Source of the DNA: Fictibacillus arsenicus
Lineage (GTDB): Bacteria; Bacillota; Bacilli; Bacillales; Fictibacillaceae
DNA: 64,000 bases
Assembly (NCBI RefSeq): GCF_001999465.1
Contig: NZ_MQMF01000001.1
Location: 1,381,484-1,445,483 of the forward strand
Direction of reading: 5' to 3'
Position numbers and translations under genes: made by a program. This document shows, one piece after another, positions 26,239 through 36,170 of the stretch (within the stretch, counting starts at the first letter, position 1; each line of letters opens with the position of its first letter). Below the pieces are notes generated by a model. It saw only the letters and a list, made by a program, of their open reading frames with translations. It did no database searches and was not told the DNA's origin.

Positions 26239-26255
26239 TGTAATGTAACTGTAAA
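26239..26255 (+). promoter_or_regulatory. WalR-type binding box
   Basis: TGTAAT-GTAAC-TGTAAA exactly fits the WalR consensus of two TGTWAH half-sites 5 bases apart. It lies 14 bases upstream of the candidate -35 of the M23 gene, reading on the opposite strand from that gene. Confidence 0.55.
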
Positions 26256-26348
26256 AAACCGGATGTTTTAGGAAGGGGGAAACCGGGTAAATAATTTGAT
26301 TCAAAGGCTATTTATAAAAAGTTTGTTACTTTCGACTCATTTCTTCAT

Positions 26349-26556
26349 TGACTAGTTGATTGGATTGCAAGGTGCGTGCCTTCCACATGAGAAGCTTCTC
26401 GTTAGGCATGCGACGAGGAAGCTCACATCGGTAGCATTTACTTGTAGACGCAGGAGCAAGGATACTTCCATGAAGCGGGACAGGTTAGACTGGAACGGGG
26501 AGCAAGGATACTTCCATGAAGCGGGACAGGTTAGACTGGAACGGAGAGCAACTACT
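26349..26556 (+). repeat. Rearranged copy of the oriC-region intergenic repeat, with a 46-bp tandem duplication
   Basis: The left end (TTGACTAGTTGATTGGA) and the right end (TGGAACGG...AGCAAC) match the full-length repeats elsewhere in the window, but the middle is replaced. A 46-bp unit starting GAGCAAGGATACTTCC is duplicated in tandem (26454 and 26500). The remainder of the 26113-26640 spacer shows no gene. Confidence 0.7.
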
Positions 26557-26640
26557 TTCAAAAACAACAATGAATATGAAAACTGCGAATTAAAAAGAGA
26601 GCAATAGTGATTTTCTCCTATTCCTCTCAACTATCTTTGT

Positions 26641-27216
26641 TTATTCTCTTAACATGAGCCGCTCTTTAATATCATCTTTTTGTACATACAAAACTAATAG
26701 ACTGATTGGAATGAGGATTAGTGTCTCTAGCCATTGCTTTTCTAACAGCCAATAAAAAAATGGAGCGAGTGCAAATGCAAAAAGACCCGCTACTGTGAGA
26801 CTTCTTTTTATGGAATAGAACAGCAGGAACGCAGCTCCCACCAGTACCGCAGACAGCCAATTAAAAACTAGCAATCCTCCTATAAACGATGCTACTCCTT
26901 TTCCTCCTTTAAATCCAAGGAATATTGGATAAAGATGTCCTATAATTACTGCTAAAAAACCAAGCAGCTGAATATAGGATGGAAAACCTAATTCAATTCC
27001 CGCCCATACTACTGCTGCCGCCTTAAGAATGTCACCGGCTAATGTAAGCACGAAGCCAGGTGGTCCAAGAACACGCCCCGCATTTCTGGCACCTATATTG
27101 CCGCTGCCCATCACTCTTAGATCGTGCCCTCTTAATACCTTCGCTACAATAAACCCTGTCATCAAACCGCCGACAAGATAACTTGTGATTAAATACAATA
27201 CCCATTGGAATTCCAT
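26641..27216 (-). CDS. PlsY-family acyl-phosphate:glycerol-3-phosphate acyltransferase (paralog)
   Basis: A 191-residue multi-spanning membrane enzyme that transfers an acyl group from acyl-phosphate to glycerol-3-phosphate in phospholipid synthesis. The PlsY motifs are GSGNIGARNAGRVLG (usually GSGNIGATN) and GHLYPIFLGFKGGKGVA. The ARNAGR variant suggests a paralog rather than the housekeeping PlsY, which usually lies by parE. The start is uncertain: ATG at 27216 fits the family N-terminus, but in-frame ATG at 27240 is possible and neither has ideal spacing to AGGAAGG. Confidence 0.82.
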   Translation of the reverse strand: MEFQWVLYLITSYLVGGLMTGFIVAKVLRGHDLRVMGSGNIGARNAGRVLGPPGFVLTLAGDILKAAAVVWAGIELGFPSYIQLLGFLAVIIGHLYPIFLGFKGGKGVASFIGGLLVFNWLSAVLVGAAFLLFYSIKRSLTVAGLFAFALAPFFYWLLEKQWLETLILIPISLLVLYVQKDDIKERLMLRE

Positions 27217-27343
27217 TGAATGATCATCTGCCTTCCTCATCCCAGTTTGATAACAATATATTCGAAGCAATACGTGTGTAACCCTGTTGGTAAAAGAAAA
27301 AGTCCTGTTTCATTTGTATGCTTTTCAAACAAGCTTTAGTATA

Positions 27344-27372
27344 TAAAAAAAGCATGCCTCTAAAGGCATGCC
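27344..27372 (-). terminator. Terminator of the tRNA operon
   Basis: Minus strand arms GCATGCCT and AGGCATGC with a 4-base loop and TTTTTTT, about 30 bases after tRNA-Phe. Confidence 0.88.
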
Positions 27373-27402
27373 GCATGATTTAGGATATAAGTAAAAGTAA
27401 AA

Positions 27403-27478
<76 letters not shown>

Positions 27479-27520
27479 AAAAATTTTCAAAACCAAAAAT
27501 TTTTGGTCTTATTTAATTTG

Positions 27521-27610
27521 TGTCTCTTCCTCTACACGTTTCTCTTGGAAGTGTATCCGCCGAGACAACTCGCAGCTAAATCGTGCTGTAACGCTCGTAG
27601 CTACCGAGCC
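27521..27610 (-). repeat. tRNA-associated repeat element, copy A (upstream of tRNA-Phe)
   Basis: About 90 bases closely related to 27944-28038. Shared segments on the plus strand include TGTCTCTTCCTCTA, AAGTGTATCCG, CGAGACAACTCG and GCTGTAA. Its far end carries AGCTACCGAGCC (27599-27610), an 11/12 copy of the first 12 bases of tRNA-Phe. The minus-strand RNA can fold a CGAG-TTGT-CTCG hairpin and a longer TGTCT/AGACA stem. Confidence 0.6.
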
Positions 27611-27644
27611 ATAAGTAAATCTTATTCATATACTAAAAAAATAA

Positions 27645-27720
27645 TGGCGGACCCGACCGGGGTCGAACCGGCGATCTCCTGCGTGACAGGCAGGCATGTT
27701 AACCACTACACCACGAGTCC
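27645..27720 (-). tRNA. tRNA-Asp (GTC)
   Basis: 76 bases with encoded CCA. The anticodon is GTC within CCTGTCACG, and acceptor arms GGACTCG and CGGGTCC pair with one G-U. Confidence 0.97.
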
Positions 27721-27751
27721 ATTTGATGCTAAAAAATATTTATATAAAAGA

Positions 27752-27826
27752 TGGTGACCCGTACGGGATTCGAACCCGTGTTACCGCCGTGAAAGGGCGG
27801 TGTCTTAACCGCTTGACCAACGGGCC
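27752..27826 (-). tRNA. tRNA-Glu (TTC)
   Basis: 75 bases with encoded CCA. The anticodon is TTC within CCTTTCACG, with acceptor GGCCCGT/ACGGGTC. Confidence 0.97.
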
Positions 27827-27842
27827 ACTTTTTTAAAAAAAG

Positions 27843-27918
27843 TGGTGAGCCATGAAGGACTCGAACCTTCGACCCTCTGATTAAAAGTCAGATGCTCTAC
27901 CGACTGAGCTAATGGCTC
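27843..27918 (-). tRNA. tRNA-Lys (TTT)
   Basis: 76 bases with encoded CCA. The anticodon is TTT within ACTTTTAAT, with acceptor GAGCCAT/ATGGCTC. It is the first tRNA of the cluster. Confidence 0.97.
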
Positions 27919-27943
27919 GTGCTAATTTTTGTCCGCGGTACCC

Positions 27944-28038
27944 TGTCTCTTCCTCTAAGAGTGAAGAATGTAAGTGTATCCGTCGAGACAACTCGTAGTT
28001 CAATCACGCTGTAAAGCTCGTGACTGAGCTAATGGCTC
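27944..28038 (-). repeat. tRNA-associated repeat element, copy B (upstream of tRNA-Lys)
   Basis: Sister of copy A. Its far end (28022-28038) is a perfect 17-base duplicate of the first 17 bases of tRNA-Lys (27902-27918), so the element is bracketed by direct repeats of the tRNA 5' end. It lies inside the leader of the tRNA transcript. Confidence 0.6.
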
Positions 28039-28080
28039 TTACTTAAAAACAAACGATGTCGTTTTTTCACGACAAGTGTT

Positions 28081-28109
28081 ACTTTATCACGATATTGAGG
28101 GTTTGACAA
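28081..28109 (-). promoter_or_regulatory. Promoter of the tRNA cluster
   Basis: Minus strand TTGTCA (28109-28104), a 17-base spacer and TAAAGT (28086-28081). The transcript would start near 28074 and run through repeat element B into tRNA-Lys. A small hairpin (TGTCGT/ACGACA) follows the start. Confidence 0.6.
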
Positions 28110-28181
28110 TATGTTTTTGTTTTATTTTTTATAAAAACTTTTAAGGTTGCTTTTTTACAAAGGATAATTCCTCTGTTAAAT

Positions 28182-28212
28182 AAAAAAAGAAGCTCCTTGC
28201 GAACAAGGAGCC
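28182..28212 (-). terminator. Terminator of purA
   Basis: Minus strand arms GGCTCCTTG and CAAGGAGCT followed by TCTTTTTTT, just after the purA stop. Confidence 0.88.
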
Positions 28213-28229
28213 TCGATTAATTATTATTT

Positions 28230-29534
<1,305 letters not shown>

Positions 29535-29579
29535 TTAACGACTGGCGATATATATCGCCTAATCTTGAAAACCATGCTT

Positions 29580-29608
29580 AGTTTAGCAATAACTTTCGCG
29601 AAAGTCAA
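29580..29608 (-). promoter_or_regulatory. Promoter of purA
   Basis: Minus strand TTGACT (29608-29603), a 17-base spacer and TAAACT (29585-29580). The spacer holds most of a perfect 14-bp palindrome, ACTTTCGCGAAAGT (29592-29605), which could be a further operator. Confidence 0.6.
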
Positions 29609-29610
29609 CG

Positions 29611-29660
29611 AAAAACACGAACATTAAATCAAAAATTAATATATTTGTTCGTAAAATTTT
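29611..29660. promoter_or_regulatory. PurR box pair upstream of purA
   Basis: CGAAC at 29618-29622 and its inverse GTTCG at 29647-29651 sit in AT-rich contexts with 24 bases between them. This matches the inverted PurBoxes (CGAA cores, 16-17 bases between boxes) bound by B. subtilis PurR upstream of purA and purE. Confidence 0.55.
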
Positions 29661-29735
29661 TACATTCCCATAGTCAAAAGATTAAAAACTCAAACGTATT
29701 CTGTAGTATTCACCTTGTTTAGGAGGTATCATTCT

Positions 29736-30140
29736 TTGTTTATTGAAAAATTAATGGTTGCTTATATGGATAACGCAGCTAACCACATATACTATTTAGA
29801 TAAAAATGAACAAGTCATTCTTCTTGATGCGATTGAACCAGGAGGATTGCCTAATCTCGAGTTTTTAGATGCTGATGAACCAGAACGTTTTATTGAGATC
29901 CCAAAAGTGATGAACGTTGAGTCTTTTAGCTGGATGGTCGAATTTGAAAATCAAAATCAGCATAATGAATTATTGCATGCACTTAATGAAAATAACCCGT
30001 TTGAACGATTTAATGAAACAATCGCGCAACTTAACTTAACGGACAAATGGCATGCCTTTCAAAAAGAAAAAGTGAAAGGCCGCATCGAAAGTTGGCTATC
30101 CGAAAAAAAGATTACAGAAATGGAAAAGCAGCTGGACTAA
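29736..30140 (+). CDS. UPF0158-family protein
   Basis: A 134-residue acidic protein with the UPF0158 layout: an N-terminal MVAYMDNAANHIYYLDKNEQVILLD strand pair, a central FIEIPKV segment and a C-terminal FERFNETIAQLNLTDKWHAFQKEKVKGRIESWL helix. No function is established for the family. TTG at 29736 is preferred since AGGAGG lies 9 bases upstream. It is on the + strand, opposite to its neighbours, so it is transcribed head-on to the replication fork. It ends at a bidirectional terminator shared with dnaC. Confidence 0.75.
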   Translation: MFIEKLMVAYMDNAANHIYYLDKNEQVILLDAIEPGGLPNLEFLDADEPERFIEIPKVMNVESFSWMVEFENQNQHNELLHALNENNPFERFNETIAQLNLTDKWHAFQKEKVKGRIESWLSEKKITEMEKQLD

Positions 30141-30158
30141 AATCCAGCTGCTTTCTTT
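30126..30158. terminator. Bidirectional terminator between the UPF0158 gene and dnaC
   Basis: Perfect arms AAGCAGCTGGA and TCCAGCTGCTT. The rightward product ends in TTCTTT, the leftward in TTTTCC. Confidence 0.8.
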
Positions 30159-31521
30159 ATGCGCCTGGCGGTATGGCACTCTCGTCGTGCCGCCGGTCCA
30201 GATTAACGAATTTATTATATTCTTTTACGAATGCAAGCTCTACAGTTCCAGTAGGACCATTACGCTGCTTCGCAATAATGATTTCAATAATGTTCTTGCT
30301 CTCGGACTCTTTATCATAATAATCATCACGATACAGGAAGGCTACGATATCGGCATCCTGTTCGATGGAACCTGATTCACGAATATCAGACATCATCGGT
30401 CGCTTATCCTGACGGGATTCAACACCACGTGACAGCTGAGACAAGGCAATAACAGGCACTTCCAGTTCACGTGCAAGAGCTTTTAGTGAACGGGAGATTT
30501 CAGAAACTTCCTGCTGACGGTTCTCACCAGATTTCCCGCTTCCCATAATAAGCTGCAAGTAATCGATAAGAATCATCCCTAAGCCTTTTTCCTGCTTTAA
30601 GCGGCGGCATTTTGCACGAATGTCATTGATTCTGATCCCCGGTGTATCGTCGATATAGATGCCGGCAGCTGAAAGACTGCCCATCGCCATCGTAAGCTTC
30701 TGCCAGTCCTCCGGAATCAGTGCACCTGTACGAAGACGCTGTGCATCAATATTTCCTTCCGCACAAAGCATACGCATGACAAGCTGCTCAGCACCCATCT
30801 CAAGACTGAATATCGCAACGTTTTCTTCCGTTTTAGTAGCAACGTTTTGAGCTATGTTCAAGGCAAAGGCCGTTTTACCAACTGAAGGACGTGCGGCTAC
30901 GATGATTAAATCGTTTCTCTGAAAACCAGCAGTCATCCTGTCCAGATCATTAAAGCCTGTCGGAACCCCAGTGATATCCCCTTTACGGTTATGAAGAGCT
31001 TCGATGTTGTCATAAGCATGTACCAAAACATCTTTAATCTGTGTAAACGCGCTCGTATTTTTTCGGTTCGCAACCTCTAGAATGGATTTCTCCGCTTCAT
31101 TCAAGATCGCTTCTACTTCTTCTTCACGAGCATAACTGTTTGCTGTAATGTCAGTAGCAGTTCGAATCAAACGGCGCAGCAGTGACTTCTCTTCTACAAT
31201 TTTGCTGTAGTATTCAATGTTCGCGGCAGTTGGAGCACTGTCTGCAAGTTCTGTTAAAAAGGATAAGCCGCCTACTTCATCTAGCTGATTATTATCGGAA
31301 AGCTCAGACGTTACGGTGATAAGATCAACCGGTTCTCCTTTTGCGTTTAAGTCCAGCATGACACGATATATTCTTTGATGTGTGGCTCGGTAGAAATCTT
31401 CCGGCAGCAAAATTTCTGAAGCAGTAATCAAAGCTTCAGGCTCTAAAAAGATAGCACCCAGCACCGCCTGCTCCGCTTCAATATTCTGCGGCGGAATGCG
31501 GTCGGCAAATAAATCACTCAT
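30157..31521 (-). CDS. dnaC: Replicative DNA helicase (DnaB family)
   Basis: A 454-residue hexameric helicase identical in length to B. subtilis DnaC. The N-terminal helical domain binds primase. The RecA-like core has Walker A ARPSVGKTAFA and Walker B MILIDYLQL. ATG at 31521 with GGAGGAGG upstream is chosen; the longer frame to 31731 only reads through the intergenic repeat. Confidence 0.96.
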   Translation of the reverse strand: MSDLFADRIPPQNIEAEQAVLGAIFLEPEALITASEILLPEDFYRATHQRIYRVMLDLNAKGEPVDLITVTSELSDNNQLDEVGGLSFLTELADSAPTAANIEYYSKIVEEKSLLRRLIRTATDITANSYAREEEVEAILNEAEKSILEVANRKNTSAFTQIKDVLVHAYDNIEALHNRKGDITGVPTGFNDLDRMTAGFQRNDLIIVAARPSVGKTAFALNIAQNVATKTEENVAIFSLEMGAEQLVMRMLCAEGNIDAQRLRTGALIPEDWQKLTMAMGSLSAAGIYIDDTPGIRINDIRAKCRRLKQEKGLGMILIDYLQLIMGSGKSGENRQQEVSEISRSLKALARELEVPVIALSQLSRGVESRQDKRPMMSDIRESGSIEQDADIVAFLYRDDYYDKESESKNIIEIIIAKQRNGPTGTVELAFVKEYNKFVNLDRRHDESAIPPGA

Positions 31522-31596
31522 TCTTTTTTTCCTCCTCCCCTCTTTTTTCTCTATAAAATTGTTGCTTTCTGGTCTTTTTATGATCTTCATCTGCAA

Positions 31597-31729
31597 GTTG
31601 ATTGGAGCGCAAGAATGCGAGACTCCTGGGGGACGAGTGTGACAGGTGAGACTCCTAAAGGCGCAGAGCGCCAGGAGGCTCACCGCACGCCCCCCGGAAA
31701 ACGAGCAACCTGGAGCGGAAATCAACCAC
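31597..31729 (+). repeat. Structured intergenic repeat, copy 2
   Basis: A ~133-bp element in the rplI-dnaC spacer. Ends GTTGATTGGAGCG and CGGAAATCAACC are inverted. Inside, AGGTGAGACTCCT pairs with AGGAGGCTCACC around a GGCGCAGAGCGCC tip. Confidence 0.8.
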
Positions 31730-31776
31730 ATTCAAGTGCTACAAAGATTACGAAAACAGACCTTTTTATAAACACC

Positions 31777-31804
31777 GAAAAAACCGGGAAAGCCCGGCTT
31801 TTTT
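31777..31804 (-). terminator. Terminator of gdpP-rplI
   Basis: Minus strand GCCGGGCTTTCCCGG hairpin flanked by A-run and T-run just after the rplI stop. Confidence 0.82.
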
Positions 31805-32246
31805 ATTCTTCTGTTACGTGTACTTTAACCATTCCTGTTACTTGCGAATGAATTTTAATCGGTACATTCGTGTAGCCAAGTGATTTAATCGGATCAGCTA
31901 GCTCGATTTTACGCTTATCGATTTTAATGCCTTGTTCTTTTAATCCGTCAGCAATCTGTTTGCTTGTGACAGAACCAAATACTCGGCCGCCTTCACCTGT
32001 TTTTGTTTTAATAGTGATGGTCATTTCAGCTAGTTTCGCTTTAAGTGCCTCAGCTTCTTCCAGCTGTGCCTGCTGTTTTTTCTCTTCGCTCTTCTGCTGC
32101 CCTTGAAGTGCTGCCATCGCACCTGCCGTTGCTTCAGAAGCTAGGTTTTTAGGAAAAAGAAAGTTTCGTGCATACCCCTCAGAAACGTTCTTTACTTCCC
32201 CTTTTTTACCTTTGCCTTTTACATCTTGAAGAAAAATTACTTTCAT
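31803..32246 (-). CDS. rplI: 50S ribosomal protein L9
   Basis: A 147-residue protein with the L9 N-terminal rRNA-binding domain ([32 protein letters not shown]), a long charged helix and a C-terminal domain. Its start overlaps the gdpP stop by 4 bases. Confidence 0.97.
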   Translation of the reverse strand: MKVIFLQDVKGKGKKGEVKNVSEGYARNFLFPKNLASEATAGAMAALQGQQKSEEKKQQAQLEEAEALKAKLAEMTITIKTKTGEGGRVFGSVTSKQIADGLKEQGIKIDKRKIELADPIKSLGYTNVPIKIHSQVTGMVKVHVTEE

Positions 32247-34216
32247 TCCTCTTCTCCCCCTTCAATATACTCATCAATGATTTGCTTTAAATGTCTTTCA
32301 GCTTCATCAATCGTGCTGTTTTCGATCTGGCATGCAGCATTTGTCAGATGCCCTCCGCCTTCTAATCGTTCCATGATCATCTGCACGTTGATATCCCCAA
32401 GTGAGCGTGCACTGATGCTTACCTTGCCATCAATGCGGTTTGAAATAACAAAGGACGCTTGAATACCGTTCATCGATAATAAAATATCAGCAGCCTGAGC
32501 GATAACTACCTGATTATAAGCATCCTCAGGTGTACTTTTTGCGATAACAATACCTTTTTTATAAACTTGGGCGCTCTCAATCAGCTTTGAGCGTCTTGTG
32601 TACGTATTTAAATCTTCTTTTAAAAACTTTTGTACGAGAATCGTATCGGCTCCGTGCGCCCTTAGATAAGAAGCGGCATCAAACGTACGAGAACCGGTTC
32701 TTAGCGTAAAACTCTTCGTATCTACAATAATCCCTGCAAGAAGAGCTGTCGCCTCAAGCATGCGCATTTTCAGCCTCTTAGGCTGATATTCCAGAAGCTC
32801 AGTTACAAGCTCTGCTGTAGAAGATGCATAAGGCTCCATGTAAACGAGTACAGGGTCTTTAATAAACTCTTCCCCTCGGCGGTGGTGGTCGATTACAACA
32901 ACATGGTCAAGCTTGGTTAACAATTTTTCTTCAATAACCATCGATGGTTTGTGTGTATCGACGACAACAAGGAGGGTATCCCGTGAAGCAATCTCCATTG
33001 CTTCTTCAGGCGAAATAAAGAATTTCCAGACGGATTCCGTTTCTTTGATCTCATCCATCAGACGCTGAACACCAATATCGATATCTGATTGATCTAGAAC
33101 AACATACCCGTCTTTCCCATTAACTTGAGCCACTTTTAAAATACCGATAGCAGACCCGATAGAATCCATATCCGGGTTCTTATGTCCCATGATCATCACT
33201 TTATCGCTGTCAGCTACTAGTTCGCTCAGCGCATGTGAAATAACCCTAGCACGTACACGAGTCCGTTTCTCCACAGGGTTCGTTTTACCGCCATAGAAAC
33301 GCACTTTTCCGTTCGTCTGCTTGATGGCAACCTGGTCGCCTCCGCGTCCGAGAGCAAGATCAAGACTCGATTGAGAAAGCTGCCCAAGTTCAGGCAGCGA
33401 AGAAGTTCCGGCTGCGACACCGATACTCAACGTAAGAGAAACATTCTGCTTTGCCGTTGATTCTCTAACTTCATCTAAAACACTAAACTTATTCTTTTCT
33501 AATTCATATAAAATCCGCTGGTTAAAAACAGCTAGAAAACGCTCTGAAGACGTTCGTTTAAGGAAGATGCCATTGTCGTTCGCCCACGCATTTAAAACAG
33601 ATGTTACTTTTGAGTTGATCGTCGAACGGAATTGATCATCCAGCCCTTGTGTGACTTCATCATAGTTATCTAGATAGATAATCGCCATAACCGTTTGCTC
33701 TTCATCATATAACCGCTCAAGATCAAGCTGCTCGGTTACGTCAAAAAAGTACAGAAGCCGGTCTTCCTTCTTAAAATTCACTTGGAATTTATGTGTATTA
33801 ATCTTAATAACTTCTTCCTTAGCATCACTTTTTAAATAAGGAATAAGCTCTTCTGAAACATGGTTTAGAGAATGCCCGATAAAGGATTCCTCTTCAATCA
33901 GTGCTCCCATATAGGGGTTCGCCCACTCAATCTTGAAATCCTCATCATACAAAATAATCCCGATCGGCATTTCCATCAGCGCTTCTTCGCCCACTTTCTT
34001 TAAGCGATGCGAAAGCGTAGAAATATAGTCACCTAGTTCCTCCTGAAAACTTGCTTCGGCTTTCATGGCATAATAAAATAAGCCGCCTAATAGCACAAAG
34101 CCTGCCATTCCGATCATCCATTGAAAATATGTGATGATGCTGACCAGCACAACAGAAGTAACAAATAAGGCGATGACGGGATAACCATGCCACCGTTTTA
34201 ATAAAAACTTTGGCAT
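32243..34216 (-). CDS. gdpP: Cyclic-di-AMP phosphodiesterase GdpP (YybT)
   Basis: A 657-residue membrane enzyme hydrolysing c-di-AMP to pApA. Two N-terminal TM helices (~12-50) are followed by a PAS-like domain (~80-170), a degenerate GGDEF domain (SSERF in place of the active motif), and DHH/DHHA1 domains with [21 protein letters not shown] and GGGHLTNAA. It controls osmolyte, wall and beta-lactam physiology. ATG follows TAGGAG. It is co-transcribed with rplI and probably yybS. Confidence 0.95.
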   Translation of the reverse strand: MPKFLLKRWHGYPVIALFVTSVVLVSIITYFQWMIGMAGFVLLGGLFYYAMKAEASFQEELGDYISTLSHRLKKVGEEALMEMPIGIILYDEDFKIEWANPYMGALIEEESFIGHSLNHVSEELIPYLKSDAKEEVIKINTHKFQVNFKKEDRLLYFFDVTEQLDLERLYDEEQTVMAIIYLDNYDEVTQGLDDQFRSTINSKVTSVLNAWANDNGIFLKRTSSERFLAVFNQRILYELEKNKFSVLDEVRESTAKQNVSLTLSIGVAAGTSSLPELGQLSQSSLDLALGRGGDQVAIKQTNGKVRFYGGKTNPVEKRTRVRARVISHALSELVADSDKVMIMGHKNPDMDSIGSAIGILKVAQVNGKDGYVVLDQSDIDIGVQRLMDEIKETESVWKFFISPEEAMEIASRDTLLVVVDTHKPSMVIEEKLLTKLDHVVVIDHHRRGEEFIKDPVLVYMEPYASSTAELVTELLEYQPKRLKMRMLEATALLAGIIVDTKSFTLRTGSRTFDAASYLRAHGADTILVQKFLKEDLNTYTRRSKLIESAQVYKKGIVIAKSTPEDAYNQVVIAQAADILLSMNGIQASFVISNRIDGKVSISARSLGDINVQMIMERLEGGGHLTNAACQIENSTIDEAERHLKQIIDEYIEGGEEE

Positions 34217-34227
34217 ATTTTCAGCTC

Positions 34228-35172
34228 CTACTGTTTTGGTTTCAACCGTTTTTTAATCATAAAACCTAAATCAATTATACCTAAGAATTTCACGACTTCC
34301 AGAGGAATTGGCAGGAAAGAGTTCAGCAAAAATAATAGTATAATCAACAATATGATTCTTTTTCTCTTCCAATTCTTTATCCAGGCATAATAAAAAATCA
34401 CTGTAAAACCTTGTATGATTAGTACAAACGATAATATCATATACAAATTTATCGTTACAATATATAAAGCAGTACCTTTGTCAGGCATACTGAAAGTTAA
34501 AACAATCGCTACAATATAATACCACAAAAATGATTTCGGCAGGTTCCACTCTCTAAATGGAGGAAACGAAGGGATATCGTACCGAAGTCTTTTCATCAGC
34601 ATTCTTGCGGCGAGATGTGTTAAAAAGGCAAGAATGACTGCTCCCCCTATAATATAAGTAGGCAGCATCATTGGAATCATTTCCGCCTGCTCTTTAAACT
34701 TTTCAATTTGTGCAGGATCTTGACCGCTCGATCTATAAAACTCTTCTGCAGTCCCTATGGCAGTTTGAAACTGAGTCTCTAGCTCTTTAACAAAGTTGAT
34801 GCCCATCACAACTTGGGCGATCACAATCGTACCCAGCATGTTTAATAGGTTCGCTAAACTGGCGCCAAGCAGGACGGCAAAAGCAGATTTTTTTCTTCTA
34901 TAAAGTTCCCCCATTACAATTCCGGTCAATCCAGAAAACAGGGTAATAATAATACCGCTGAGTCCCCCGAACGCAAGGGATACCCCAAATGTTACTGCCC
35001 AAAGAAGCAACCCCGCTTTCAGGTTGTGCCTGTAGAGATAGATAATAAACGGCAGCGGCAGAAAAAACAAAGAGAAAATACTAAAAAACGGTATGTACAT
35101 ACTCATTAAAAAAAGAAGAGTGTATATGCCTGAAACGACAGCACCCTCAACCAACACTTTAGTATTGCGCAT
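34228..35172 (-). CDS. yybS: DUF2232 membrane protein YybS
   Basis: A 314-residue polytopic protein with about 8 hydrophobic helices (DUF2232). It resembles the S-component/ECF-type and YybS family found upstream of gdpP throughout Bacillales. Its function is unresolved. The gene starts with ATG after TGAGGTGA and ends 11 bases before gdpP, so they form one operon. Confidence 0.88.
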   Translation of the reverse strand: MRNTKVLVEGAVVSGIYTLLFLMSMYIPFFSIFSLFFLPLPFIIYLYRHNLKAGLLLWAVTFGVSLAFGGLSGIIITLFSGLTGIVMGELYRRKKSAFAVLLGASLANLLNMLGTIVIAQVVMGINFVKELETQFQTAIGTAEEFYRSSGQDPAQIEKFKEQAEMIPMMLPTYIIGGAVILAFLTHLAARMLMKRLRYDIPSFPPFREWNLPKSFLWYYIVAIVLTFSMPDKGTALYIVTINLYMILSFVLIIQGFTVIFYYAWIKNWKRKRIILLIILLFLLNSFLPIPLEVVKFLGIIDLGFMIKKRLKPKQ

Positions 35173-35310
35173 GATTCACCTCATAATAATTCTTCATATG
35201 CTTTAATTGTAGTAACATAACCGCAGTAATTCAACTTTAACGATAATTCTAGCATAGACGTACTTTATTAGATGTAAACAAAAAGTGACATTGTACACGT
35301 GTATAAAAGG

Positions 35311-35334
35311 AAAAAACAGCTATAAGCTGTTTTT
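35311..35334 (-). terminator. Terminator of the VOC gene at 35.4-35.8 kb
   Basis: AAAACAGC-TTATA-GCTGTTTTTT on the minus strand just after the stop codon. Confidence 0.75.
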
Positions 35335-35352
35335 CGGAGTAATTATACTAGC

Positions 35353-35754
35353 TTACTCTGGCCATCCGCTCCATACGTGTGAAGCATGCCCATCTGGGTC
35401 TCTGACGATAAAGTTATAACCCCCGTCAGACTTAAATGTCATTTCTTCGGTCTCAATTCCCTGACTTTGAAGTTCTTTATAAAATGTGTGAATATCATTA
35501 ATTTCAAACGTAAGGACCGCTTGCAGTTCACCATTTTTATTCATAAAATCAAAGCTTGGAACTTCTTCACATTCGATCAAACCAACAGCGACATTATCAC
35601 GGTACACCATATAGGCTGCACCATCTTCAGGATTATAAGGAAAAGAAAACTCCATCCCGAAAATATTCTTATAAAATTCAGCCGAACGAACAGGATCTTT
35701 TACCGGTAATTGAAGATACGGAATTTGAAAAGGCGTTGCTTTCGTTTTTTGCAT
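35353..35754 (-). CDS. VOC-superfamily (glyoxalase-like) protein
   Basis: A 133-residue single VOC domain: IPYLQLPVKDPVRSAEFYKNIFGMEF and LTFEINDIHTFYKELQSQGIE, ending FIVRDPDGHASHVWSGWPE with the usual terminal metal-ligand region. The substrate is unknown. It is a single-gene unit with its own terminator placed between rpsR and yybS, where B. subtilis has other genes, so it is a lineage-specific insertion into a conserved block. It differs clearly from the VOC protein at 10867. Confidence 0.82.
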   Translation of the reverse strand: MQKTKATPFQIPYLQLPVKDPVRSAEFYKNIFGMEFSFPYNPEDGAAYMVYRDNVAVGLIECEEVPSFDFMNKNGELQAVLTFEINDIHTFYKELQSQGIETEEMTFKSDGGYNFIVRDPDGHASHVWSGWPE

Positions 35755-35826
35755 CTATAAACGCTCCCTTATACATATTATTCCGTTAATTCTTCTCGAA
35801 AACCATACAAGTATCCTTCAAAAAGC

Positions 35827-35862
35827 AAAAAAGAAGCAGCGAGAAATCTCGCTGCTCCTTTT
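35827..35862 (-). terminator. Terminator of rpsF-ssb-rpsR
   Basis: Minus strand arms GAGCAGCGAGA and TCTCGCTGCTTC followed by TTTTTT. Confidence 0.88.
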
Positions 35863-35870
35863 GTTTGATC

Positions 35871-36104
35871 TTATTCAGATACATATGGTAACAAAGCCAT
35901 GTAACGCGAGCGTTTGATCGCACGAGTCAATTGACGTTGATATTTAGCAGATGTACCAGTTACACGACGAGGAAGAATCTTACCGCGCTCAGAAATGAAA
36001 CGCTTCAAAAGATCAGTGTCCTTGTAGTCGATGTAAGTGATCTTGTTTACAGTGAAGAAACAAACCTTACGACGCTTTTGGCGTCCACCACGACGTCCAG
36101 CCAT
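35871..36104 (-). CDS. rpsR: 30S ribosomal protein S18
   Basis: A 77-residue S18 protein with [38 protein letters not shown] and [13 protein letters not shown], last gene of the S6-SSB-S18 operon. It binds next to S6 on the 30S platform. Confidence 0.97.
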   Translation of the reverse strand: MAGRRGGRQKRRKVCFFTVNKITYIDYKDTDLLKRFISERGKILPRRVTGTSAKYQRQLTRAIKRSRYMALLPYVSE

Positions 36105-36170
36105 TGATGGTCCCCTCCTTTAATTTTTTTATTTTTTTATATATACCGATTCATAGTTTACGTTAGTTGT

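Noticed and set aside
26454..26545. Possible CRISPR-like direct repeats
   Set aside because: Only two adjoining 46-bp units with no unique spacers, no cas genes and no array; it is a tandem duplication.
28022..28038. A second tRNA-Lys gene
   Set aside because: Only the first 17 bases are present; no anticodon, T arm or acceptor partner follows.
29715..29735. Longer start for the UPF0158 gene
   Set aside because: The extra residues translate the Shine-Dalgarno itself; TTG at 29736 is correctly spaced from AGGAGG.
31615..31851. ORFs reading through the structured repeat (also near 26352, 37167, 44304 and 46331)
   Set aside because: They are similar to one another only because each translates the same intergenic repeat; no start signals or protein-like conservation.
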